Below, piece by piece: positions 1 through 6,511 of a stretch of 13,712 bases of DNA. The DNA lies in assembly GCA_030695605.1 (NCBI GenBank), contig JAUYQE010000107.1, forward strand, positions 1-13,712. Direction: 5' to 3'. Source of the stretch: Nanobdellota archaeon. GTDB taxonomy: Archaea; Nanobdellota; Nanobdellia; Woesearchaeales; GW2011-AR9. Made by a program: the position numbers and the translations under genes. Below the pieces are notes generated by a model. The model was not told where the DNA came from, ran no database searches, and saw nothing but the letters and a program-made list of their open reading frames with translations. Position 1 is the stretch's first letter. Every line of letters starts with the position of its first letter.

Positions 1-132
1 CGGAAGACAAAAAAATGGATACCAAAAGAAAAAGGATGGAGAACACCTGCGGAGAGGGCGAAGATAAAAGTGGAATTAGGAGAGAGATTTCAGTTGTTAA
101 AGCTGATTAAACAGGTATATCCCGAAGAGTAA
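1..132 (+). CDS. C-terminal end of an unidentified protein (partial)
   Basis: Reading from base 1 in frame 1 gives 43 open codons ending in TAA at 130-132; the 5' end lies outside the window. The visible tail is basic and helical-looking (it includes TPAERAKIKVELGERFQ and ends VYPEE). I recognise no family. The frame is called coding because it runs open from the edge and stops shortly before the promoter of the next gene, but 43 codons is weak evidence and it could be a chance open frame. Confidence 0.45.
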   Translation, partial: RKTKKWIPKEKGWRTPAERAKIKVELGERFQLLKLIKQVYPEE

Positions 133-154
133 AAAGTATCCATGAAGCAGAATC

Positions 155-162
155 TTTATAAA
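155..162 (+). promoter_or_regulatory. Archaeal TATA box of the antitoxin gene
   Basis: TTTATAAA is centred 26.5 nt before the ATG at 185. This spacing puts the transcription start at or next to the start codon, so the toxin-antitoxin transcript is probably leaderless. Confidence 0.7.
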
Positions 163-184
163 AACCAGCCTCTTCTGTCTCAAT

Positions 185-391
185 ATGACCATCGCAGCAG
201 TAGCCGTCCAGTCAATAACGGAAGAACTGAAAGCCATCCGTGAAGATGTGCAATTCATTAAGACCCACCTGTTTGACCCAGACACCATTATGACTATTGA
301 TGAAGAAAGGAGATTTCAGCAAGCATTACAGGAACTAAAAACGGGAAAAACCACTCCGCTCTCGGCATTAAAGAAAGAGCTCGGCCTATAA
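185..391 (+). CDS. RelB-like antitoxin of a type II toxin-antitoxin pair
   Basis: This 68-aa protein would bind and neutralise the RelE-like product of the next frame and probably repress its own promoter, as type II antitoxins do. The first half (about residues 8-30) is an amphipathic helix. A DPDTIMTIDEERRF segment follows, and the end is a toxin-wrapping type tail, GKTTPLSALKKELGL. A 'DPDT...EE...LKKELGL' tail is typical of short antitoxins found beside archaeal RelE toxins. The ATG sits at the predicted leaderless start from the TATA box at 155-162. Only 3 nt separate its stop from the toxin ATG at 395. The family call rests on tail pattern, size and context; no DNA-binding domain is obvious. 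Confidence 0.7.
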   Translation: MTIAAVAVQSITEELKAIREDVQFIKTHLFDPDTIMTIDEERRFQQALQELKTGKTTPLSALKKELGL

Positions 392-394
392 AGC

Positions 395-652
395 ATGCTT
401 TCTGTTTAGTTCTCAAATTCTGCTAAGAAATTCGTAAAGAAATGCCCCCAAGAGCTTGCCGGGAGGATCATTGAGCGAATAGAAAAGCTCGCTAGTGATC
501 CATTCCCCACAGATGTCAAGCGGGTTGTAAACCAAACAGAAAAAGTATTTAGGGTGCGGGTAGGTGATTACCGCATTCAATATTCGGTCTTTTTCGATAG
601 AAACCTTCTCTTCGTTTCTGACATTGATAAAAGAGAACGGGCGTATCAATAA
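395..652 (+). pseudogene. RelE/ParE-family toxin, interrupted by an amber codon at position 5
   Basis: Read through, the frame from ATG 395 to TAA 650-652 gives an 85-codon RelE-type mRNA interferase. Family features are an N-terminal FSNSAKKFVKKCP helix, a second helix RIIERIEKLASDPFP, the strand VFRVRVGDYRIQYSV with the conserved basic/aromatic GDYRI motif, and the C-terminal strand LLFVSDIDKRERAYQ. Codon 5 (407-409) is TAG where relatives usually carry Glu (V-E-F-S), so one G-to-T change would explain it. No ATG, GTG or TTG follows in frame until codon 54, so re-initiation of a useful protein is unlikely. The gene lies 3 nt after the antitoxin. It may be a recently inactivated toxin, a sequencing or assembly error, or a readthrough case. 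TAG ends two other genes in the window, so general recoding of TAG is unlikely. Confidence 0.8.
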
Positions 653-763
653 ATTATTATTAACTTGGGGGGGGTGAAAATAGAAATATTTATTAAGACC
701 TAAAATACTCTCTTCTCGGAAATGAGGTTCATCGTTTCCTAACCAAAGAAATCATCAAGAAAA

Positions 764-769
764 GAGGTG
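764..769 (+). promoter_or_regulatory. Shine-Dalgarno site that decides the start at 776
   Basis: GAGGTG matches the anti-Shine-Dalgarno sequence and lies 6 nt before ATG 776. A possible GTG start at 767 is part of this site and is therefore rejected. Unlike most genes here, this one should have a 5' leader. Confidence 0.65.
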
Positions 770-775
770 TTAATC

Positions 776-1216
776 ATGGCAGAAAAAAGTAATATGCCCT
801 ACCTGGCAATCGTGGTGCTGGTGGCGGTTGTAGTATTAGTCCTGAATTTCAGGCCTTCGTCGGAAGATGCGGTGGCGGGGGAGGCGATCAAACTTGCATC
901 AATAAAACCTAAATTGGATTGCCAGTCGTTTCTAAATACACAAGTTTTAGGTGAGAGATTAGAGTTTCAAAGAGAAACATACGATGCTCTCTGTGTGAGA
1001 CAAGGCTATGAACAGTGTGTTGGAGTTGCATATTATGGAACGTTTGGACCAGGCCCGTTTAGAGACCCTGCGGAAAAAGTAGCAAGCACAATGGCAATGC
1101 CAGGAACTTGTGAATTGTCGTTTGCAGGAGAGTCTCAAGGCGTTGCTTCTTATTTTGATACAACAGCAACCAACTTTGGTCTTAATGTAGAAATCGACTG
1201 CTGTCGACTTCGATAA
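776..1216 (+). CDS. Membrane-anchored small protein with a six-cysteine outer domain
   Basis: The 146-aa product has a short polar N-terminus, one hydrophobic helix at about residues 8-24 (PYLAIVVLVAVVVLVL), then a roughly 120-residue domain that probably faces outward. The predicted outer part has six cysteines (C49, C73, C81, C112, C142, C143), an even number that suggests disulfides. It also has a glycine/aromatic stretch, YYGTFGPGPF, at about residues 87-95. I know no family or function. An uncleaved signal-anchor followed by a GEA-type linker is common in small surface proteins of DPANN archaea. The ATG at 776 is chosen for its GAGGTG ribosome site. The gene stands alone, with a poly-T terminator immediately after the stop. 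Codon use is more AT-rich than in the reductase genes. Confidence 0.75.
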   Translation: MAEKSNMPYLAIVVLVAVVVLVLNFRPSSEDAVAGEAIKLASIKPKLDCQSFLNTQVLGERLEFQRETYDALCVRQGYEQCVGVAYYGTFGPGPFRDPAEKVASTMAMPGTCELSFAGESQGVASYFDTTATNFGLNVEIDCCRLR

Positions 1217-1236
1217 TTTTTTTCTTTTTTTTTCTT
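1217..1236 (+). terminator. Poly-T terminator after the Cys-rich membrane protein
   Basis: Seven T, a C, nine T, then CTTC begin on the base after the TAA stop. No hairpin precedes them. U-rich tracts alone are the usual intrinsic terminators of archaea. Confidence 0.75.
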
Positions 1237-1302
1237 CTCGAGACCGCTCTTACTATATCATTCTTTTTGCTGAAATCCATTCCAAAATGTAACCTCATCT
1301 TT

Positions 1303-1338
1303 CTATTGCCAATAGAAATTATTGTCTATTACTAATAG
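1303..1338. repeat. Two tandem CTATT-N3-AATAG palindromes (candidate operator)
   Basis: CTATTGCCAATAG at 1303-1315 and CTATTACTAATAG at 1326-1338 are 13-bp dyads with a 23-bp period. The flanks repeat too: each is preceded by T and followed by AAAT. The pair lies 64 to 99 bp upstream of the TATA box of the DUF1385 gene. About two helical turns apart on the same face fits cooperative binding of a dimeric regulator, but no binding is shown. Confidence 0.5.
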
Positions 1339-1378
1339 AAATATTCGCAAAGAGCCCAGATCCTCCGTTTAATTGCTT

Positions 1379-1400
1379 TTATCCTGCACGAGGAGGATAA
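1379..1400. promoter_or_regulatory. Inverted repeat abutting the DUF1385 promoter
   Basis: Arms TTATCCT (1379-1385) and AGGATAA (1394-1400) are perfect complements with an 8-bp spacer, ending 1 bp before the TATA box at 1402. The right arm also pairs with ATCCTCC at 1360-1366 (to GGAGGAT at 1392-1398). The dyad covers the position where TFB would contact DNA, so a bound repressor could block initiation. Confidence 0.45.
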
Positions 1401-1401
1401 T

Positions 1402-1409
1402 TTTATATA
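1402..1409 (+). promoter_or_regulatory. TATA box of the DUF1385 gene
   Basis: TTTATATA is centred 26.5 nt before ATG 1432. There is no ribosome site in the CT-rich stretch just before the ATG, so the mRNA is probably leaderless. Confidence 0.75.
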
Positions 1410-1431
1410 ATCTAAACTTCCCCGTTCTCCC

Positions 1432-2265
1432 ATGAACATTGGCGGCCAGGCAGTCATTGAAGGCGTGATGATGCGCAATCGGGAAAAGTTTGCCATAGCC
1501 GTCCGCCTGCCCAACGGCAAAATTAAAGTCAAGAAAGAAGCGCATACACCGTTTTCCAAGCTTATCGATGTGCCTTTTCTCCGCGGCATTCTGAGCTTGG
1601 GCTACATGCTCGCTGACGGCATCCGCGCTTTGATCTGGAGCGGCAACCAGCAGGTAGGAAAAGAAGAGCAGCTGGGAAAGAAAGAAGTGTTTGGAACCAT
1701 TCTATTTTCAAGCGTCTTCGCACTCGTATTCTTTGTGGGCCTGCCGTTCTTTTTGGCGTATCTCCTGCAGGGCGAAGGGTGGCTCTTTAACCTGCTGGAC
1801 GGCCTATTTCGGGTAGCGCTCTTCATCGGCTATCTGCTCGGGATTTCCTTCATGAAAGATGTGAAAATCTTGTTTCAATATCATGGTGCTGAGCACAAGA
1901 CCATTGCCTGCTACGAAGCCAAGCAGCCGTTAACTCCAGAGAATGTCCAGCACTATTCGCGCTTCCATCCCCGCTGCGGCACGTCGTTCCTGTTCATCGT
2001 GCTGCTACTTTCCATCATCCTCTTTTCTTTCCTCAGCGGGCCGCTGTGGTTCCGACTGAGCGGCAGAATTTTTCTCCTACCGGTCGTGGCCAGCCTGGCC
2101 TATGAGCTCATCCGGTTTAGCAGCAAACGCGTGGGAAATCCTTTCGTCAGAATCTTCATCGCGCCTGGGCTATGGCTGCAGCGCTTAACCACCAAAGAGC
2201 CGACGCTCAAGCAGATGGAAGTGGGCATTGCGGCGCTGAAAGGGGTTCTTGCCAAATCATCGTAG
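1432..2265 (+). CDS. DUF1385 family membrane protein (YqhQ-like)
   Basis: This 277-aa integral membrane protein carries the three signatures of the DUF1385 family: GGQAVIEGVMM at residues 4-14, the His/Glu motif YHGAEHKTI at 150-158, and RFHPRCGTSF at 177-186. Hydrophobic segments lie at about 86-112, 121-140, 184-203 and 212-226. A conserved-looking APGLWLQRLTTKEP stretch (244-257) precedes a helical C-terminus. The family is widespread in bacteria (Bacillus YqhQ) and its biochemical role is not established. The His, Glu and Cys residues of the motifs suggest metal binding or chemistry at the membrane face, which is inference. The ATG is fixed by the TATA box at 1402-1409. The TAG stop is 10 bp from the stop of the opposing gene at 2276. 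Two dyad elements upstream hint at regulation. Confidence 0.88.
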   Translation: MNIGGQAVIEGVMMRNREKFAIAVRLPNGKIKVKKEAHTPFSKLIDVPFLRGILSLGYMLADGIRALIWSGNQQVGKEEQLGKKEVFGTILFSSVFALVFFVGLPFFLAYLLQGEGWLFNLLDGLFRVALFIGYLLGISFMKDVKILFQYHGAEHKTIACYEAKQPLTPENVQHYSRFHPRCGTSFLFIVLLLSIILFSFLSGPLWFRLSGRIFLLPVVASLAYELIRFSSKRVGNPFVRIFIAPGLWLQRLTTKEPTLKQMEVGIAALKGVLAKSS

Positions 2266-2275
2266 TCCGAGAAGA

Positions 2276-3436
2276 TTAAAAAGCACTTTCCTGGTATGCC
2301 GTTATTCTCTTTCTCACTTCTTCATAAAATTCCTCACTCGCCATCCGCTCAAACCCGATGCGGAAGCGCGGATAGTCCCCCTGCTCCAGGAATTTGAGGT
2401 GGTGCTCAATGGTCGTCTGCAGCGGATCGGCACCCTGCATGATCTGAATTAATCGTTTGTGCGACGAGCTGACGACATAATTGCCGTTGCCTTTCGCTGC
2501 TGAGTATATGAGCTGCATGATTTCTTCGTCGCTAACCAGATCCGGCAATTTCTCTCGGAGCTGCAGCGCCAGCATTTCGTCATAGCCGCCCGTAACCGGA
2601 TGCAGCACGCATTTATCATACGTATCCAAGCCGTCACCGATGAGAAGGCCGAGTACCGTAGACCGTGCTTGTTTCTCTCCCTCCTGCTGCGTCATCACTC
2701 CGCCCATGATCATCGCGGTATCATCAGATGTTCCCGGGCCGGCTTTCCGGCGGACATAGACCACTTCTGCATTCGGGCTGCTGTCGGTTGTAAGCGTGGA
2801 CTGCAATTGCACCAAGTCAGCTTCTGTATGCTCGTGCAGCCCCAGCTGTTCGATATACAGCGGGTTCTCCTGCAGGCGATCCTGCAGCACCTCCGGCTCG
2901 AGCAAATAAGTTTCACCACCGCCAATTTCAAATGGTTCTCCTTCCCGGGTGCGGCCACCGAAGCGCTCAAACGTTTTCATCCGCCACCCATAATTGTCCA
3001 TGCAGCCCGCTAACGCCAGCCCTTTAAGAACAAACCACGGATCGACTTCGATATTTTGAAAAAAGCCAATGCCCAGCAGCGGCCTCCCCTCAAGAAGAAG
3101 CCGATTTGTGGTATCTCCCTGAGCCAGCTCCGCCCAAGAGAACACCTCATCAATAAGCCTCTGCCGCGTGCCTTTGATCTTTTCCACATCCAGATCCGCT
3201 GCTTCGATGATGTCGGTAATGGTCGCCGAAGGATAACGCACTCCTCCCTGAAAGAAAGCTTTATGCCCCTCCTGGGCATGGCCGAGCACGCTCTGTACGA
3301 GCAACGCTTCATAGAGGTCTCTTTCGAGCGAAAGCTGGCTTTCCATCACAGTGAGAGAAAGGTCGGTCTTCACCAAGCTCTTGAACGAGGAATCTCTGGT
3401 ATCGGGAACAAGAAATGGAGCGCTGAAAGGCGGCAT
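2276..3436 (-). CDS. Uncharacterised 386-aa protein next to rad50
   Basis: I do not recognise a family. The protein is soluble, acidic and mixed alpha/beta, with no signal peptide or membrane helix. Residues 36-53 are helical (SLERDLYEALLVQSVLGH). The centre has glycine-rich segments: LLGIGFFQ at 120-127, FGGRTREGEPFEIGGG at 159-174 and AMIMGGVM at 241-248. A compact RSTVLGLLIGDGLDTYDK stretch (258-275) has the hydrophobic-strand-then-acid look of a catalytic loop. Further on are GNGNYVVSSSHKRL (316-329) and a helical C-terminus. The ATG at 3436 is supported by a TATA box at 3458-3465, which also shows the gene can be transcribed apart from rad50. Many archaea have nurA near rad50, and the size is similar, but I do not see NurA's N-terminal Asp-Gly-Ser motif, so that name is not given. 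The coding sequence is well supported; the function is unknown. Confidence 0.8.
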   Translation of the reverse strand: MPPFSAPFLVPDTRDSSFKSLVKTDLSLTVMESQLSLERDLYEALLVQSVLGHAQEGHKAFFQGGVRYPSATITDIIEAADLDVEKIKGTRQRLIDEVFSWAELAQGDTTNRLLLEGRPLLGIGFFQNIEVDPWFVLKGLALAGCMDNYGWRMKTFERFGGRTREGEPFEIGGGETYLLEPEVLQDRLQENPLYIEQLGLHEHTEADLVQLQSTLTTDSSPNAEVVYVRRKAGPGTSDDTAMIMGGVMTQQEGEKQARSTVLGLLIGDGLDTYDKCVLHPVTGGYDEMLALQLREKLPDLVSDEEIMQLIYSAAKGNGNYVVSSSHKRLIQIMQGADPLQTTIEHHLKFLEQGDYPRFRIGFERMASEEFYEEVRKRITAYQESAF

Positions 3437-3457
3437 GAGCTATTCAAGGAGCGGTTT

Positions 3458-3465
3458 TATTTAAA
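3458..3465 (-). promoter_or_regulatory. TATA box of the 386-aa gene
   Basis: On the - strand this reads TTTAAATA, centred 25.5 nt before ATG 3436. It lies in the 59-bp gap after rad50 and indicates a leaderless, separately started transcript. Confidence 0.7.
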
Positions 3466-3495
3466 GATGGTGGGGATGAAAAGCAGAGATTTTCT

Positions 3496-5901
3496 TTACC
3501 CCACCACCACACTCCCTTCCCCCCCTTTCTGCACGCGGATGACATGATTGACAAAGCTTTCCACCTTCGCTTCATGCGATACCAGAATGACCTGCCGCAG
3601 GGCTAATCTCTCCAGAACATCGCGCACTTTGTCCAGCTGCTCGGAAGAAAAGCCGTCCGTGGGCTCGTCCAAGATCAGCAAGTCTTTGGTCTTTATCTCG
3701 TGCACGACATCGTTAATGACCCGATTCAACGCTAACCGGTACGCCAACGCCGCTGAAGTCTTCTCGCCGCCGCTGAGATTCTCGAAGAACAGCTCATGCC
3801 CATTCTGCTCGACAATCGGCGTGAATTCTTCATCCAGCCGGCTGAGCACGCCCGCATCATCGATGAGCAGCGAGAACCATTCCTGGAACAGCTGGTTAAA
3901 CAGCCGATGGATGCGCACCATGACATGCTTTTCGATCGTTCCCGTCAAAGGCACAAAATGGCCTTCCAGCCACTGTTCCCGCTCTTTCAGGCGAAGCAAT
4001 TTCTGATGCTCCGCAGATAAAACGGCCACGCTTTCCTGCAGCCGGACTTCTTCCCGACAGAGCTGCTCGTGCAAGGTTCGCTGGCGCTCTTCCCGGGCGA
4101 GAGCAATTTTTTCCTGTTCCTGCAATTCGCTAAGAAGCTGTTTCTGCTCAGTAATCGGTTTACTGCAATCTTCTTTCCCCTGCAGCTCTTTCTCAAGAGA
4201 CTGCAGCGTTAGGTGCAGAGCAGCTATCTCCTGCTGCAGAGAATTTTCTTGGTCTTTAATAGCTTTCTCCTGCTTCTCCAGATGCTCTCTTTTGGTAACC
4301 TGCTCCAGCTGCTTCCTTCGTTGTGCTATCGTTTCTCCTAAAGCCTGCACCTGTTCTTTTTCATCATCCTGTTCCTCTTTTAGCAAAGCCTCGTGTTCCT
4401 TCGTGAGCTCCTGCAGCTCCGCACGTTTTTTTTCAAGAGAGATGTTCTTTTCTTCCAGATGCATGAGCTCCAGCTCCATCCGTGCCACCCCGTTTTTCTG
4501 CTCATAAAACGCTTTCCGCTGTTCCTGCAGCTCATGGCGGTGCTGCTGCATCTGTGTTTTCTTATCTGTCAGATCGGCAAGCAGTTTCTCTGCACGAACA
4601 ATTTCCTGCACTTTTTCTGCCGTAATCCGCGTTTTATGGAACGATGAAACCTGCTGCAAGCACGTCGGGCAGGTATCGAGCTGTTCTATTCTCTCCCGGA
4701 GCTCCTGCGCCTGCTGGAGCAGCGTCTGGTTTCTCGTAAAGAGGACATTCGTTTTTTCCAGCAATTCCTGCAACTGTTGATCTTTCTCCTCACTTCCTGC
4801 CAAAGCCTGCACTTTCTTTCGCAGCTCCTGCAAAAACTCTTTTTTTTTCGGTATGAGGACGAGCAATTCTTCTCCGAACTGCACCTCTTGACGAACTACA
4901 GCAATCAGCTTCTGCAGATGGCGAAGCTGCTCTTCTCGGGTTGCTTCCTTTTTCAGCAACAACTCTCGCTCCGCCTCTGCTTTCTGCAATTCTTGAATGA
5001 TCTGTTCTTTCTCTCCGAATAGCGAGCCCAGCGCCCGCAGCTGTTCCTGCAATTCTTTTTCCTGCAGAGTGAGCTTCTGCTCCTGCCGCTGCTTTTCTTC
5101 GAGGAGCATCTGCTTTATCTTGTACTGCTGGTGCAGATCGCGAAGAGCCTGCTGGGCTTTCTCCAAGCCTTGCAGCGCTGCTTTCTTTTGTTGCAAAGCA
5201 TCCCCCAACTGAGATCGCTCTTTCTGCAGAGCTTCCAGCTGCCCCTGCGCTGCAGCTTTCTCCCCAATTAACCGCTGCAGCTGCTCCTGCTGTTCGGGCA
5301 GCGGCGTGATTTTCGCTTCTAATACCGCCATTCGCGTGCGCAGTATCCGCGTATATAGCTGCACGTTTTCCTGGATCACTTTGTACTTATCAATCCCAAA
5401 GATTTTCCGCAGCACATCGAGGCGGCTTTCCGCCGCTTCCTGTAAGATGAACTTCATCTCTTCCTGCGGCGTATACACCGTATAGCGAAAAAGATAATTC
5501 TTGTTCTTGGTAATCATTTCTTCCGGATAGCCCAAGAGAGAAAGCACTTCTGCTTTCAATTCCACGGGCGTGAGCTCTTTTTTGGCATTATTTTTTATCA
5601 CAAATCCGGCGGTCTGCTGGATGCCCAGCTTAGTTTTTTTCAGATTTCTTTGGATCAGGATTTCCTGTCCATCGAGAGAAAACGCTAATTCCACGCTGCC
5701 TTGCGTGCTGCCTTTCCGCAACAAGGATTCGGCGGGCAAATCCGGTCGGGAAGCGCCAAACAACGCAAATTCTATGGCAAGAAGCAGGCTGGACTTTCCC
5801 GAGCCGATATCGCCCGAGAGCAGCAGCGTCCCTTCGGGAAACGTAATGGTTTCGGCCTGATAGGAACGGATATTTTCTAAACGCAATTGACGGAGAAGCA
5901 T
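3496..5901 (-). CDS. rad50: DNA double-strand break repair ATPase Rad50
   Basis: Rad50 is the SMC-like ATPase that works with the Mre11 nuclease to tether and process DNA ends. The 801-aa product has every expected part. Walker A is GDIGSGKSS (30-38) and the Q-loop glutamine is at 146 (YTPQEE). A long Glu/Gln/Leu-rich coiled coil spans about 175-650 and is broken by a zinc-hook C-P-T-C at 411-414. The ABC signature LSGGEKTSA is at 709-717, Walker B LLILDEPTD with catalytic E746 at 741-749, and the H-loop VSHEA with H776 follows. The N-terminus LRQLRLENIRSYQ is typical. Length is at the short end for Rad50. The ATG at 5901 fits the TATA box at 5923-5930. Mre11 is not adjacent: the next gene upstream is divergent. 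The 386-aa gene lies 59 bp downstream. Confidence 0.96.
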   Translation of the reverse strand: MLLRQLRLENIRSYQAETITFPEGTLLLSGDIGSGKSSLLLAIEFALFGASRPDLPAESLLRKGSTQGSVELAFSLDGQEILIQRNLKKTKLGIQQTAGFVIKNNAKKELTPVELKAEVLSLLGYPEEMITKNKNYLFRYTVYTPQEEMKFILQEAAESRLDVLRKIFGIDKYKVIQENVQLYTRILRTRMAVLEAKITPLPEQQEQLQRLIGEKAAAQGQLEALQKERSQLGDALQQKKAALQGLEKAQQALRDLHQQYKIKQMLLEEKQRQEQKLTLQEKELQEQLRALGSLFGEKEQIIQELQKAEAERELLLKKEATREEQLRHLQKLIAVVRQEVQFGEELLVLIPKKKEFLQELRKKVQALAGSEEKDQQLQELLEKTNVLFTRNQTLLQQAQELRERIEQLDTCPTCLQQVSSFHKTRITAEKVQEIVRAEKLLADLTDKKTQMQQHRHELQEQRKAFYEQKNGVARMELELMHLEEKNISLEKKRAELQELTKEHEALLKEEQDDEKEQVQALGETIAQRRKQLEQVTKREHLEKQEKAIKDQENSLQQEIAALHLTLQSLEKELQGKEDCSKPITEQKQLLSELQEQEKIALAREERQRTLHEQLCREEVRLQESVAVLSAEHQKLLRLKEREQWLEGHFVPLTGTIEKHVMVRIHRLFNQLFQEWFSLLIDDAGVLSRLDEEFTPIVEQNGHELFFENLSGGEKTSAALAYRLALNRVINDVVHEIKTKDLLILDEPTDGFSSEQLDKVRDVLERLALRQVILVSHEAKVESFVNHVIRVQKGGEGSVVVG

Positions 5902-5922
5902 GGGGGCATTCCGTTACAGAAG

Positions 5923-5930
5923 TTTTATAT
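5923..5930 (-). promoter_or_regulatory. TATA box of rad50
   Basis: On the - strand this reads ATATAAAA, centred 25.5 nt before ATG 5901, again implying a leaderless mRNA. The gap from 5902 to 6137 holds this promoter and the divergent one at 6098; I see no RNA gene in it. Confidence 0.7.
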
Positions 5931-6097
5931 GAATTGTGGTAATAGAACGATTATAGCAGAAGAGAAAAGAATGGTGGGACGGCTGATCTCCCAACGACTG
6001 AAAGGAAGAGAGCGCAGCAGAGCAAAATCCCGAAGAGGTTTTGAGTTCAGAATTCCACAAAGGATATAAACTCTGGAGTAGTAAACTCGGTGAAATG

Positions 6098-6105
6098 TTT
6101 ATAAA
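6098..6105 (+). promoter_or_regulatory. TATA box of the two-gene orphan unit
   Basis: TTTATAAA is centred 36.5 nt before ATG 6138, so a transcript would start near 6128 with a leader of about 10 nt. No clear Shine-Dalgarno site lies in that leader. Confidence 0.55.
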
Positions 6106-6137
6106 CAGATATTGATTTTATTGTGAAGTGAATTAAA

Positions 6138-6509
6138 ATGAAAAAAGGTCACGTAGAAAATGTCGCGGAAAAAGCAATACAAATCTCCGAAAAAAAAACG
6201 TTGTGCTATCGGGTAGAATTTTTGGAGCCTTATGAAAACTGTGGTAGAACGACTATGGAATTAACTGAAATATCAGCATCAATTATTGAGGGGCATTATG
6301 TTTTAAGGGTTATACGCTTCAATTATTCAAAGAGTACAACATATCGCTCAGATTATCAAGAATTATTTGGAGTTTCTCATACCCCTGAAGAGGCAGACGA
6401 ACAGTTATATGACAGGGCTAAAGAAGTTGCTGAAAAGATGGCAAGAGAATTCGACGTGATAAGCTTAGAAGATTTGACAAAACAGCATCAAAGACTACCG
6501 CATGACTGA
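6138..6509 (+). CDS. Hypothetical protein, 123 aa, first gene of a two-gene unit
   Basis: I do not recognise this protein. It is soluble, with a beta-rich middle (CYRVEFLEP at residues 23-31, HYVLRVIRFNYS at 53-64) and an acidic helical C-terminal part (EEADEQLYDRAKEVAEKMAREF, 83-104). It has two cysteines and no membrane segment. The DNA is clearly AT-richer than the reductase genes, and the codons are correspondingly different, which could mean a separate origin or weak expression. A TATA box at 6098-6105 would give a very short leader. Its TGA stop is 2 nt before the ATG of the next gene, so the two are probably co-transcribed and may be translationally coupled. Coding potential is supported by the ordered frame and the tight linkage. 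Confidence 0.65.
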   Translation: MKKGHVENVAEKAIQISEKKTLCYRVEFLEPYENCGRTTMELTEISASIIEGHYVLRVIRFNYSKSTTYRSDYQELFGVSHTPEEADEQLYDRAKEVAEKMAREFDVISLEDLTKQHQRLPHD

Positions 6510-6511
6510 AA

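Noticed and set aside
413..649. 78-aa open frame on the - strand opposite the RelE frame
   Set aside because: The + strand translation has clear RelE motifs; the opposite frame is its shadow.
395..652. TAG read as an amino acid (for example pyrrolysine) in the RelE frame
   Set aside because: TAG is the natural terminator of the DUF1385 gene (2263-2265) and of the compact nrdJ (8443-8445), with correct family-length ends, so general recoding is not supported; a mutation or sequence error is simpler.
2276..3436. Naming the 386-aa protein NurA from its position near rad50
   Set aside because: The N-terminal Asp-Gly-Ser nuclease motif is not visible and no other NurA stretch aligns by eye.
5929..6069. 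Small basic 46-aa open frame between rad50 and the orphan unit
   Set aside because: It has no TATA box at the right distance and no ribosome site, lies in a divergent promoter region, and its Arg-rich composition has no recognisable family.
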